A stretch of 64,000 nt of DNA from Clytia hemisphaerica (lineage: Eukaryota; Cnidaria; Hydrozoa; Leptothecata; Clytiidae): NCBI GenBank assembly GCA_902728285.1, contig CACVBU010000784.1, positions 1,742,293-1,806,292 on the forward strand, written 5' to 3'. Position numbers and translations under genes: made by a program. The stretch's first letter is position 1; the number at the start of each line of letters is the position of its first letter. This document shows, piece after piece, positions 1-11,355 of the stretch. Under the pieces are notes generated by a model, which had not been told where the DNA came from, did no database searches, and saw nothing but the letters and a program-made list of their open reading frames with translations.

Positions 1-1012
1 AACAGACTAAATGCAAAAAGGGGCGAGGGAAAAAAAGGGATATGGGCGCACTAACTTGAATAACAAACTAATCAATGAGGCAGCAACTATCAACGCCCTC
101 TTAGCCACTAAGTCTGGATGTTTATTTACGGAAGGCCCGCAATCAAGCCAAGTGCCAGTGTAAAGTAATAAAAACCAGGCTTTATTACGTAACGTTTCAA
201 AATGAGCACGCTCGTACACAGACTTCTTTTATATTTTCGTGTGCTTTGGAAAATCAAAACATCTCATTACTTTTTATGATGCTTTCTACTGTTGTCTTTA
301 TACTTGTGAGATGCAATAAAAAATGTTTTGTTATAAGAAACAATGAGGGTATTTGGTTCAAGGCTCAGTATCAAATCGCGCAGGTTTGGTGAATTTGGTA
401 TCTCGGTTGCGTCACAGCGAAAGGTTTGTTATTAGTTGGGATCTTTGAAAACCCCATCAGATGAGGCAGGGGTGTGGGAGAACCCTCACGGTATGCTAGG
501 GGGAAACCACAACTCCCGCCCCCCCCCCAAAGAAGGGTCGTAAAAACAGCTAAATCAAATTTCTTCTTGACTCTTGAAAGCCTAATCCTAAAAAGCTTCC
601 CAAAATTTAAGAAAAGTTGGGTTTAGGGTCCCAACCTCAAAGTCGGAACTTTGGATTTTTTTTTTATAAGCACGTGGTTGCTTATAAAAGATGTGCCTCC
701 TCTTTGGCGATTCATATTTCGTTTTATGTTTTTTTTGACTCGTTGTCGGACAAAAGTGTTGTCGGAATATTGATGCGTTCGTCAAATCCAACGTCAGGCA
801 TTTTTACTGTCAGACTAGAAAGTGTCGGACTACTGACGACCTCCCATTAGACCATTCTTGAGCTTTTGGATCTGAGGATCCAAAGGTCTTAAATAATAAT
901 AATAATAATGTTATACAGATTTCCAGGCCACCGTGCATGCACATGGGCCTCTATAAATCGCTCATACATTGGTTTGGTTTATTACAAAGGTTACTAAACC
1001 GATCTTGTTTTA
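1..1012. other. intergenic, no gene seen
   Basis: No convincing coding exon or RNA gene is visible. The stretch contains a C-run near 520-530, a T-run near 657-665 and a short (AAT)n microsatellite at about 892-909. Confidence 0.6.
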
Positions 1013-2085
1013 CAAAATATCTTTTTTAAATATAATCCTCCTTGAGGACTTCCTCGCACTCTCCATTTGTAATTGCTCTGCGGCATTGCTCGATTTCTCT
1101 TGTTTGCTTTACTTCTCCATTCTTTTACTTGGTCTCTTTCCATTATTGTTAAATCGTCTGTGATGCTCATGTTGGCGTACTTGTCTTACTGCTTCAATTC
1201 CCTTAAGGTTCTCATAAATTTGTATTTTACATGCCCGCATTAAATACAACTTTGATTGGTCGTGTACGATTTGATTCTTTACCATACGGGAGTAAGTGGC
1301 TCTGTGGTTTTTTAACCGTGTTTAGGAGTTCGTTTACGAAATCATTTCATCTCTATGCCATTCTTCACTCCATGAGATGATGTTAGCTTCCCTTGAGGCT
1401 TTCTCTGTTCTTCCATTGTTCTTCGACCTTTTCGCTGCGAAGTATTTGTTTCATGCTGGATATATTAACTCGTCATTGGTTTTTCGTGATTTCGGCAAAA
1501 CTTTTCTTTGATTTGTTTTCGTTTTGTTATATGTAGGTTTCGCATTCATTGTATCTTCGATTTTAGTGGTAAGTTTAGTTTCCAGCGCTAAAAATTGAGC
1601 TTGAATTGTATCGGCAACATGGTTTCCTTCTTATAACGTATCCCTGACATCTAGCTTGTAATTCTTTAAACCGCAACATTCAACTTCCTTTCATTCTCGT
1701 TTTCACCTTGATAATATTTCGCACGGTTCAATTTCTTTACGGCTATGTGTGCAGCTTTTGATTTTCTCTGGATTGGTCCAAGATTTTTTTCGGTGTAGCT
1801 CTTGATCGATAGAACAGCAATTTATGCATTGGTATTTTCGATAGCCTTTATTCAGGAACATTTGTATTTAGTAAGATGGTAGTCCTGTGCATGCATAATG
1901 CAGTGTTCGTTGACATTTATGACATTCTAATCTCATTTTGTCGTCATCTTTTATGCAATTTTGTTCTGTACATCGATTTGCAACATTTTCGATTTCATCT
2001 CTTGTTGAAATTCTGCTAGGCGATACCGTTTTTTATTGAAATTTGGTCGTTTTTTTCATGTTTTTGTATTTTATTAAAAATTCTC
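1013..2085 (-). pseudogene. decayed ORF1 of a CR1-like non-LTR retrotransposon with a PHD-like finger
   Basis: Read on the minus strand, several broken frames line up in the order expected of a CR1/L2-group ORF1. Around 1820-1978 there is a cysteine/histidine finger: a C-x4-C pair, then CHKC, then HYAC, then CINC, resembling a PHD finger (one in-frame stop between HYAC and CINC). Further on, at about 1240-1320, comes RPIKVVFNAG. At about 1017-1165 comes an ITDDLT segment followed by KWRVRGSP and GGLYLKK, the usual end of this ORF1 type. The remnant at 16018-16440 ends in the same way (VTEDLT, KWKVRGSP). Frameshifts and stops show it is dead. PHD-containing ORF1 proteins are known in CR1-group elements; assigning this copy to that group is inference from the motif order. 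Confidence 0.7.
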
Positions 2086-2178
2086 CATTTAAAAAAAAAA
2101 ACGAAGAGCGCGACTGATCTGTTCTGACGTCAAATTTATTATGAGTTAAAACTCTACCTCTTGCCTTCTTAACCAACC

Positions 2179-2620
2179 TACCGTCAACTGCTCCAACTTG
2201 GGACTATCTTACGCAACATGGGACGGACATTCTAAAATACACGATTTCTCTTTCACACCGAGTAGGCTTTCAAATCGAAATATGAAAAAAATCCGTAGTG
2301 GCAAACACACGCGAATGTGAGCGTTTGACGTCACTCGCGCGGCAAGTTACACACTGGCTATTTGTTAATCTCATCGGGCGGTAGGCAGTTAGGCGGCGGG
2401 AATTCTCTTCATTTTAAATGAAAACGAAAGTTAAAAAGGGTGTGCTATCAGTGAAAGTTATCGTGACATGTTATGACAGAAAGTATGATTGATAAACTTG
2501 ATGGAGTTATCAAAACAAATTTTTTGTCAAAGATATTTAACAGTAAAGTGAAAATACAGACCAGATATCAACAAGTCCCATGTTGCGTACACGTGTCCCA
2601 AGTTGGAGCAGTTGACGGTA
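2179..2620. mobile_element. MITE, family with TACCGTCAACTGCTCC ends (copy 1)
   Basis: Perfect terminal inverted repeats of about 26 bp begin TACCGTCAACTGCTCCAACT and close with the reverse complement. The outermost TA on each side fits a TA target site. The 442-bp interior has no transposase. A second, diverged copy is at 17783-18342 with the same interior landmarks. Confidence 0.85.
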
Positions 2621-2628
2621 TGTTTAAA

Positions 2629-2875
2629 GAGGACCCTGCGGACGCACCGGACTGTCCGGTGTATTTGTCCAGTGGCAAAAAGTATCCTTTCGCTACACCG
2701 GATGTAATAAGTCCGGTGTCAGTCTGGTGTTGCATACAGGGAATTTTGGACGCCGGACATTTATGAAACAAAAAATTAAGAAACACCGGACGCACCGTAC
2801 TGGTCATGTCCGGTGTTTTGATTGTCCGTAGGAAAAAAATATCCTTCTCCGACACCCAGTCAGGACCTCTTTGGT
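2629..2875. mobile_element. small inverted-repeat element rich in CCGGTGT/ACACCGG (copy 1)
   Basis: The ends read AAAGAGGACCCTGCGGACGC and, from the other side, AAAGAGGTCCTGACTGGGTG, giving imperfect short inverted ends. The interior is dominated by ACACCGG and CCGGTGT heptamers in both orientations. A shorter copy in the opposite orientation is at 7454-7594. Confidence 0.65.
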
Positions 2876-3745
2876 CTTTTTTAACATTAGTTCGGATAGA
2901 ATAAAAACATACCTGATCAACACAACCAAACCTTCTGTCTTGCGTTTACTCTTTCCTTCCCAACAACTTTCGTTTTTGCTTATGTAGGTTTTAAAATACA
3001 CAAGTAATGAACCTCTTATAGCTTTATCTGAATAAATCTGGTTGAAACCTTCTGTCAGGTTTCATTCCGTACGTTTTTTATCCACGTGGTGAACCGGTTT
3101 CCTCGATTTCCCGATAATTAAAAATTGGAACTTTCCCGTGGGCGCGATTGGGCGTACCGCCATCGCAAAATATTTTTCGTGAAAATTTACCGTATTCTAA
3201 CGCTAATTTAATCTAGATAGGAAACAAATATTAAATTTGATCTTTTTTTGTTCGTATTTCTAAATTTCAAGATAAAAGGAACTATCTACGAATTATTTTC
3301 TTTAACGGGCGTTGAATCAACATTGACATATTTAATGATGTCATAATCAATGCCGTGCATATTTTGTCAGCCCCGTGCATATTTTGTCAACATCCTTTTC
3401 ATTGGATAAATACCACTAAAATATACAAGATAAGTAAACATAAATTTATCGCCCGCGAGCACGGCTTAGCTAAGCGCACCTCTCTTATTCATTATCTAAG
3501 AATTGAAGCGGGCAAAGATTACCGCGCGGCTGATAGCGGACGAAGGTTTTTTTGAAGATATTTTCAGTTATAATCCAAGGTAGATCAAACTAAACATAGA
3601 AAGGGGGTATTTTTTAGTGCTCTATACGATGATCGGCATTTTTTTTGAATTCTATGTTTAGATTTTTCTACCCAGCCCCGTTTCTATGTACGCGCGTCCT
3701 GTTGCTAAGACCTTTGCTTTGCTTGAAATGGAAAGCGAAACCAAG
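2876..3745. other. intergenic, no gene seen
   Basis: No gene-like signal. A 17-bp direct repeat (CCGTGCATATTTTGTCA) occurs twice at about 3353-3389. Confidence 0.6.
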
Positions 3746-4129
3746 ATTATTTAGGGGTTACGACACTTCTTGGATCCCCAAAATGGAACACCTTTATGGA
3801 CCCTATTATGGACCCCATTATGGACCCCATTATGGAACACCAAAATATACGGCAGCCGAGCCGATAATTACGGCAGCCGAAACGACGATTTGAATAGCCG
3901 TTTTTCCGATTTTCCGAGGGATAATCCAATACTAGAACAAAAGACGCTAGCAAATAAACTTGTTTCATTTTATCCAGCAAACTTAAAAACGATTCACGTA
4001 AAGTTTGTGCGGGAATTGCGAGAGAAATGAAGTTGAGATAGACTAGCACCAGAAGCTTCGAAGCTTTCAAAATGGAAGCGAAATAATTTGATCAGTGAAA
4101 TGCTTATATTTTTACCACTGATTAAATAT

Positions 4130-5660
4130 GTGACTCCCCAAGCGATTTGAAGTACACAAAAGTCCGATCGGCTAAAGCGAGTAAAAGACCGGTCTCATAG
4201 CGGGCAAAGTGAAATTTCAAGCGGCCTAACATTTTAGAAGATCGGCCATGAAGCGGCCGATGGAATTTTTCCAAGAACGGCCTCAAGGCCTCTATTAGAG
4301 GCTTTTTCTTGATCGAGAGACCGGCTAAGCGGCCAGCGGCCTATTTAGCGGCCAGCGGCCTATTTAGCGGCCAGCGTCCTATTTAGCGGCCAGCGTCCTA
4401 TTTAGCGGCTTTCTTTAGGGATCTTCTCAAAGATATAATCGATTTTCGTTTATGAAGTTTGATTAATGACTCGACTATTTATTCTCCTATATTCAATTAT
4501 TTTTAATCTCCCATATTCGATTATTTAATCCTTGTTGCATTCGATTAATTAATCCTTTTTCGCTTATATCTTAGGGATCTTCTCAAAAATATAACCGAAT
4601 TTCGGTAAAATAGTTTCGGTTAAATTCGGCTGTTTAACCGAATCGCTTCGGTAAAAAGTTTAACTAATTCGGTAAAAGTAATTATTGAATTTGGTTTAAG
4701 CTTGTGGAATTCGGTTAAAGTTTTATCGAATTTCGGCTATAAAAAATTTTACACTGTTTAGAATAATAATAGAGAATTCCACTGACTGAGACGGGGATAT
4801 TTACAAAAGGATCGTTCGTGGTGAGACAGGGTTGTCTTGAAAATTGTTCTTTTAACTACTTACATATTCTGAATTTGTTTATCTAGTATTTTTGAATAGC
4901 GAAATACTTTGCTCTCTTACATTTCTTTTCAAATCATAACAACGAACGAAGCAGAGTGCAGACTTTTACTAAATGTTTGTTTACATTGAGCTCCCTCTGC
5001 GTGCTTTCCTTCCTGTTATCACGTGAACTTTTACCAAAAATAGTGATGAAATACACTCCTTCTGAGTGTGTCTCTTTCTTTTCACGTGATTTTCACTTTT
5101 TCTCTCTCGCATTCTAAAAGTTGCATCAAGCATTCGAAACATCATAGATCAGGAGCTTGTGACAAATCAGGAGCTTATAAGAAAGCAAAGCCTGCAAGAT
5201 GCCCTTTTGGAAGCTTTCCCCCTTCTCTACTGGGGAAGCAATCATTTCATTTTATTTTACAACATTTGATGGCCTCTTAGGTCCTTCTTTATTTCGAGCG
5301 CCCTCCCTTTTATCTTTTTTTTTGTTTTGCCCTTTTTGATTTCTGATAAAATCTTTCTTTGTTCCAAATGTACCTGAAAATGTAAGTAAATTAAAAAACA
5401 AAGCTAAGGGCCACTCATGGCCGCTAAGGGTCGCTAATGGCCGCTATTGGCCGCTATGTCCGATAAGGGCCGCTGTTAGTGGCTTAAAACTTACTATGTG
5501 GCCGCTTCACTGTGGCCGCTTTTAATAAGCGGCCTCGCATCGGCTTTCTTCAATATCCAAGCGGCCTAAAAGGTAAAAAGACCGGTCAAGTAGAGGCCAA
5601 AGAAGATCGGTCTTTTTACCGATCGGACTTTTATGTACTTCAAATCGCTTGGGGAGTCAC
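4130..5660. mobile_element. 1.5-kb TIR element inserted within the 3755-7407 element
   Basis: Near-perfect terminal inverted repeats of about 65 bp begin GTGACTCCCCAAGCGATTTG and reappear reversed at the right end. Both ends are bordered by ATAT, possibly the target duplication or a TIR extension. Subterminal regions are full of GCGGCC/GGCCGC motifs: a 19-bp tandem array near the left and GGCCGCTAA/T units at about 5410-5535 near the right. The middle (about 4600-4745) is rich in TTCGGTTAAA motifs. No coding capacity is visible. Confidence 0.8.
4328..4410. repeat. 19-bp tandem array (AGCGGCCAGCGGCCTATTT)
   Basis: About 4.3 copies in tandem; the last two carry a G to T change (GCGTCC instead of GCGGCC). 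It is subterminal in the 4130-5660 element. Confidence 0.9.
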
Positions 5661-5910
5661 ATATGCTTTTAGGCGTCTATAACATGTTAATATTATCAAA
5701 ATCATAAAGTGTTTTTATTCAACTATCTTTGTGCAAAGTTTCAATGTTTATTTTTCTATGATGCTGAAGATACAAGAAGATATTTAATATCAAGGTTGAA
5801 TTCTTTTGCTAACCAATTTATACAGAACTATCTCTTCTCTTGCTTCTTTCAGTTAAATAACAATGTAGTCAATTTTGAACACTCAAGAGGAGAAAGAGAT
5901 TTCTATTTTC

Positions 5911-6050
5911 TCTCGAAAGTGTGCATATGGATCTGAGAAGTGAAATGAAACTCATCAACAAGACAAGAAAGACTTGTTCATCTCTCGAAAGTGTGCATAT
6001 ATGGATCTGAGAAGTGAATGAAACTCATCAAGACAAGAAAGCCTTGTTCA
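5911..6050. repeat. about 70-bp tandem duplication
   Basis: Two adjacent copies start TCTCGAAAGTGTGCATAT and end with a CTTGTTCA segment; they differ by a few small indels. It lies in the right part of the 3755-7407 element. Confidence 0.85.
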
Positions 6051-7453
6051 AAGAAGATTTTCATGGTTCGTACTTCAAAATATGGGACATTTTTGTTCAT
6101 CCAATGACTTGAAAAATCAACTCTGGAGACTGTAGTCTACATAACTTCAGAATACTTCGAAAGTATCATGGAACGCGGATATTATTTTCTCGATAAAAGC
6201 ACTGTATCATGAGATTTTGCACGAACCAAATAAAATGAAGTGAAAAGTAACTCTACGATGAACGAAAAACTCTGGTTCTGAGCATCATATTGTACTGATT
6301 TGGAATTTTATGAAATAATGTAGAGGAAGTAGCAGTAGGACACATTGATTTAATTAAATTTAAAATCCTGTGACTATCATTGAAAATTAAGATCAAACCA
6401 CTTTGTCTTCTTGTGCTTCTGGCATGGTTCGACTCTGAAGCTACATATCTCTGCACCCTTTTTGAAAGTCCTCATACATGCTATGATTTGGGAACAGTTG
6501 AACATATTTTTCATGTACCAGTTTGTTTCGTGATGGATGGACATAGCTGCATTTTTTACAGTGGTATGGATATGCTGCTGTAAGAAGAACTGTTTACATT
6601 TTATTTACGTTGTTAACTTGAGTGAATGTGGAACATTGTGACTGATGTTGTATGAAGTGACGACAAATACATATACTCAATGATAAAATTTTAAGATATT
6701 AAAAACATTTTCTGCTAAAAAAAGGAAGTATTTTTTACCAACAGTTTTGACAAAATTTTATTTACTAGGCAACTCCCTATGAAGTGCTACTGTGTGAAAA
6801 ATTCTGAGGGTGCTTTAATTGAGAATTTGTTTTGAATGGAAAGAAATATTTTGGAAGGCAACTTTAAAGAGGAGGTCATATTATTATTCAAATACTTTTG
6901 CATCACTCTTGATAAAAGTGAAGCCATAAAGAATTTGTAAATACTTTATATAGTTTTCAAAATCCAAATGTATATGCAGGAATTTTGTAATGTGATGTTA
7001 TTTTTTATATTTCCTATTTGTTATTTTGTTCATCTGCTCTTGATGAAACACAAAGAACACAGGAAAACAAAAAAGAACTGTTTATATCTTCTCATCTCAC
7101 AATCTCTTTGTGTATAGAAAAACTCTTGTGTAGTATTTACATTTGTGAATCAATTTTGGCATAGCAAAACAGAAAATTTCCTTCATATAAGTATGATACA
7201 AGACAGAAGAAATTACAGGAGAATTACACGAAAGATTTTTCATTCCCCTCCCAACTTCGAACTTTTTTTGGATTATCCCTTTAAATTTATTCTCGAATAC
7301 TTATTCCGTATAAAGAATTACATCATGTTTCTTGAATATTACGCAATCGTAACGGGTCCATAACGGGTCCATAATGGGGTCCATAATGGGGTCCAGTGTC
7401 GTAACCCATTATTTAGCGCACACTGCCGTTTTCGTAATATCGACAAAGTGAAA

Positions 7454-7594
7454 TGAGGTCCTGACTGACACCGGACATCCGACTTCCTTTAGTCCGGTGT
7501 AGAGATTGTCCGCTGGTAAAAAAAATTCTCATTTTACACCGGACTACTTTCGCGTGTCCGGTGTTCGTTAAGTCCGGTGCGTCGGCAGGGTCCT
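7454..7594. mobile_element. CCGGTGT-rich small element (copy 2, inverted)
   Basis: The reverse complement begins AGGACCCTGCCGACGCACCG and ends CAGTCAGGACCT, matching both ends of the element at 2629-2875 with a shorter, diverged middle full of ACACCGG/CCGGTGT. Confidence 0.65.
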
Positions 7595-8192
7595 GTTTAA
7601 AGCGCTTCCAAATTATTTGTGGAAATTCCCTGGAAATTCCCTTTTTTCTCAAATAACACCCCTTCTCACAGACCTAGTGGGAATTTTTTAAGCCAGGGGT
7701 AAAAATAACGGACTGAAACTTGTTGGGGGGGACCGGTTATTTGATATGGCTTTGCTTTGGTTTGGATTTAAATATACCTTTCCTGTAATTTGCAATGCAA
7801 TACGGCTAGTAGCATCTTGTGTTGGTCACGTGGTAGTGTCGACCCTACATGCTGCCAAAAATATTACTGAAGAAAATGTTTAACTCACCACAATAGGAAT
7901 TTCAGAAAAAACTTGAATGCAGCATGGATCATTTTTTTTCATCGCTGCAAGCGTCTACCATTTTGGTTTTTTGAATGTTGCTGACACTCTTATCCGCACT
8001 ATTAACTCTCCGCATTCTCATCTATTCTTGATGTGCGTAAGTCAAGATGACGTCATATTTTTTAACGAAGCACTCGAAAAAAGCCGGATTTTGTTACCCT
8101 TAGTATCGATAGCCAAGTTTTCAAAGAGAAAATATTATTTCGACCGCGAAAATTAATTCCCGCGAAAATTAGGCTGCATGCATCCCCAAATT

Positions 8193-8194
<2 letters not shown>
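7595..8194. other. intergenic, no gene seen
   Basis: No gene or clear repeat boundary was recognised. Confidence 0.5.
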
Positions 8195-8224
<30 letters not shown>

Positions 8225-8450
8225 CTATTTGGTTGAGTTGCAGGAGGCTTTAGAGGCCTATTCTCGCAACTATAGACGCTTACTAATGAGCGTCCCGTCA
8301 GCACCTTGAACTGACTACCCAATTCCCCTCACATGGCATGGGTTGACCCGGGCGAAGGAACGTTCACTTGCCAAGTGAACTGCCGTGAGTGGGAATCGAA
8401 CCCTGGCACCTGCACAGAAGCCAAGGTCGACTACCACTATACCATGGCAC
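8195..8450 (-). mobile_element. tRNA-derived SINE, full-length copy with 30-nt A-tail
   Basis: On the minus strand the element starts at 8450 with a tRNA-like head. An A-box-like TGGTATAGTGG lies at 8434-8444 and a B box GGTTCGATTCCC at 8391-8402, properly spaced for RNA polymerase III. A 160-bp unrelated body follows and the copy ends in an A-tail (the T30 tract at 8195-8224 on the plus strand). Two further copies of the head occur at 17446-17541 and 42128-42941. No clear target duplication was found. Confidence 0.85.
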
Positions 8451-8604
8451 TATATATATCAAAACTTCTCAGAGGGGATGTGTGCAGCCTAACGCGAAAA
8501 TTAGCTACTAGCTACTCCCGAAAAAAATTGTCTACCAATCAATGCTCATTCTTTCCAACCTCGTCCCCGTGTATCCAAGGCTTTATTTATGTTACTGATT
8601 GACG

Positions 8605-8811
8605 CCAGAGAATACCCTGGTGTTGGCTGATGCGAGTCCCCCCTCTTCACCAGATGGGGGACTTCTCAAAACAATACGTCATATCATAAAACAATCTGAC
8701 GTTACAAAGTTACACGGTTTCAAATCCAGGAACAAATGAAATCTGACGTTTTATTTCGAATTACGTAATCTTACGCGTTCGAAAACAAGCCAATGCCAGG
8801 GTATTATCTAG
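8605..8811. mobile_element. MITE with AATACCCTGG TIR
   Basis: Inverted ends AGAGAATACCCTGGTGTTGG and AGATAATACCCTGGCATTGG bound a 207-bp non-coding segment. Confidence 0.6.
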
Positions 8812-10867
8812 CACTATCAGTAAGCATCAAAAAAAGCTAGTAATACGCAGGGAGAACGAGATTGCATTCTTTCCTGAACCTATTGTTCTCGTATTTCTGA
8901 CAAATAGGAATTGAGAAGCGAATTCCATAACTGGAAGCCACATATATTCCAAACAGACATTTCACAGACAAGATTGTGAAATCAGACTAAAATTTTCCGC
9001 CAGATTTTTGAAAACACACGTGAGGTTTGTGTATTTTCTATAGAAGACCGTCATATTTGTTTATGTTAACATTGGCCAAACAGATTGCTTCTCATATCTA
9101 GTGTCTCCTTCGTTTATTGCTATGAATTGATCTGGTCAGCAATTTCAACAATGTTAGAGGAGTAAAACTACTCAGGTAGTCAAGCCGTAAACCTAGTTTT
9201 ACAAAGCGCAAACCCAAGTTTTAAAGCATAAACCCAGGTTTTTTTGGATTTCCAAAGTCCCACTAAGGGTCGGAAAACCAGAAAATCTAATTTCAGTTTC
9301 AATAAGGGTAGGAGAAATATGAATTTTCAACTTTTTATTGCTGGAAAGATCGAAACTTGGTCAAAGTTGGTCAAATTAGTCCCAATTGGTCGTAAAATTC
9401 ACAAAATGTTCATTTGTTTTCTCCTTTTTATTCCCGGTAAGGGTCCACAAAGGTCGAAAGTCAATAGCGGCACCCTCCCCCCGTCAGCTCGCAACCCTAG
9501 TACCCCCTCTGGGCCTACGAATAGGGAGGATGCACTTTATTCCGACCCTAAAGAGAACTCCGACTTAAGAGTAACCTAACAACGCAACACACTGAAGCTC
9601 TAATAAGTATATTTTCGTCCACGTCTTTAGAGCTTTAGCGTACTAGGCCAGAAAATACGCAATCTGTTATCAAGTCAATAATCAGGGGTGATCTGGCAAG
9701 GACATTTTGGATTTGACTTTGAACTACCAGAAAAATGTCTTTAGTAAATTTCAACATAACTATGGTTAAAAAAATTGTGATAAAAAATTAAAGGTAAAAA
9801 TTAAAAATATCCTATCAGCAACATATTTTATTACATAGTGTACCCAGAAAATGGATTCTTTAACTCGAAATTGAATTTGGGTCTCACTCAGGATTTGAAA
9901 GGATCATTTGGATGATGCTGAGAGTGAGAATGGAAAAATGATTCTTATCTAAATTGCAACACAATTCTGATTGGTTTTCGACAGTTAATCAAGAGCTCGT
10001 TCAGCTAGCTACTGTTGGAAAGAGTAGAATTTTGAGTAAGATTTGTGGCGTTGTACCCACTAAAACGATCAAAATATTTTGAATTTTTTCTTTCAAAAAG
10101 TGAATTTCTCTCGTCTGGAAAGATTTTTAAAAAATTTGGACGCCTTGTCATTCCAAGTGTAAAGTTATTTGAGATGGTATCAAAAAATAGAAGTTACGCT
10201 GAATAACGATGAATAAAAAGTTTAGATCTGGAACTGAACATGGAGCTATTATGAAATCCATGAAGTACTTGATTAAAATATCAAATAACAAAATGCAAAA
10301 GGAGCTTGATACAAGCTGTAAAATTTTAATCTAACATCAATCCATCATTATATTTGCTAATCAGAATTAACAATAACTTTTCACTGCCATTGAGATGATA
10401 TTTTTGATGCTTTTATATGCATTATGAATTGTGTTCACAAATAATTATAGAGTATTTATAGAGAATTTATGTGTTAGTGTTCGAACAATCGTCATACTTT
10501 TCAAAAAAACGATCACCATCACTTTCTGGCCATGTTGTTTGATTTGATCGTTCGTTCGGTCACGTGAAGATTGCGTGGTCAATTGAGCCGGCCGGTCAAT
10601 CGTCGAGCAGACTTTCACAAGGCTTTCTATGAAATAAAACCATGAAAATTAAGATTCGAAGCTACTATTTATTACTCTCGGAATAGATACCAGAGCTTAA
10701 GATAAGAGCCAGAATTACCTATCACGGATCAACCCTAAATCTTGATAACGCAATACGAGAGGACATTAATTGGAATAACTAGAATTGATGGTGTGTCATG
10801 CAAAGAGCTTGGGGTTCAACTAACATTACCGAGATTGTTAGTGGCCATTGAAAGCAAATCGTATCTT
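8812..10867. other. gene-free intergenic stretch
   Basis: No supported exon. Open frames at 9244-9579 and 9386-9568 are short, low in protein-like composition and were not accepted. Confidence 0.5.
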
Positions 10868-11227
10868 GTACTTTAATGGGATAAACTTTCGCTGGGATTA
10901 AATTTCGCGGATTTCGCGGATGAAAATACGCGAAATTAAGTCTCAATGGAAATTTGGAAGGACCTCATCCGCGAAATATTTCTAAACAAAACTCAAAATA
11001 TGTCAAATAAATACTATTTGTAATGGTTACTTGCATCAAAGAGGCGCTAATAATGTGTATTTTAACAACCAACATGTATGATTTGACAGTAAAAGCCACA
11101 AAATAGTGAAAATATTGCCACCCAATAGTGCCATCCGCAAAATTAAGTCCCCCCGAAATTTTTGAATTTCGCGGATAGCCCCGGCCGCGAAATTTAATCC
11201 CCGCGAAAGTTTATCCCATTAAAGTAC
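10868..11227. mobile_element. MITE with long TIR (GTACTTTAATGGGATAAACT)
   Basis: About 43-bp inverted ends read GTACTTTAATGGGATAAACT outward-in and continue into a TTTCGCG-rich part. The element is 360 bp and ends 129 bp downstream of the R3HCC1 stop codon. Related CGCGAAATTAAGTCCCC-type sequence without clear ends occurs at about 46390-46500. Confidence 0.85.
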
Positions 11228-11355
11228 TTAAAAAAGAACTGTTTGAAATTTATTTAGACTTATTTTAGATCCAGCTCTAGTTAAAAAAAGAGCCATGTCC
11301 TTCATCTACAAATGGATAATTTGATGATAGTTACCTTTTGAACATCATTCAGAGA

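Larger units (their letters stand above)
3755..7407. mobile_element. 3.65-kb non-autonomous element with 13-bp TIR and perfect 9-bp target duplication (Mutator-like?)
   Basis: The left end GGGTTACGACACT and the right end AGTGTCGTAACCC are exact inverted repeats. They are flanked on both sides by the identical 9-mer ATTATTTAG (3746-3754 and 7408-7416). Just inside both ends lies a short tandem array of TATGGACCCCAT-type units (about 3797-3840 and 7350-7396), in inverted orientation. A 9-bp duplication is typical of Mutator-like elements. No transposase was recognised, so the superfamily is inference. A second inverted-repeat element (4130-5660) sits inside. Confidence 0.8.

Noticed and set aside
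4328-4410. Regular 19-bp repeats that might suggest a CRISPR-like array
   Set aside because: Repeats are directly adjacent without spacers, in a eukaryotic transposon; a plain tandem array.
8391-8450. tRNA gene candidate (A and B boxes) on the minus strand
   Set aside because: The surrounding body, A-tail and additional copies at 17446 and 42861 show it is a SINE head; no acceptor-stem closure is seen.
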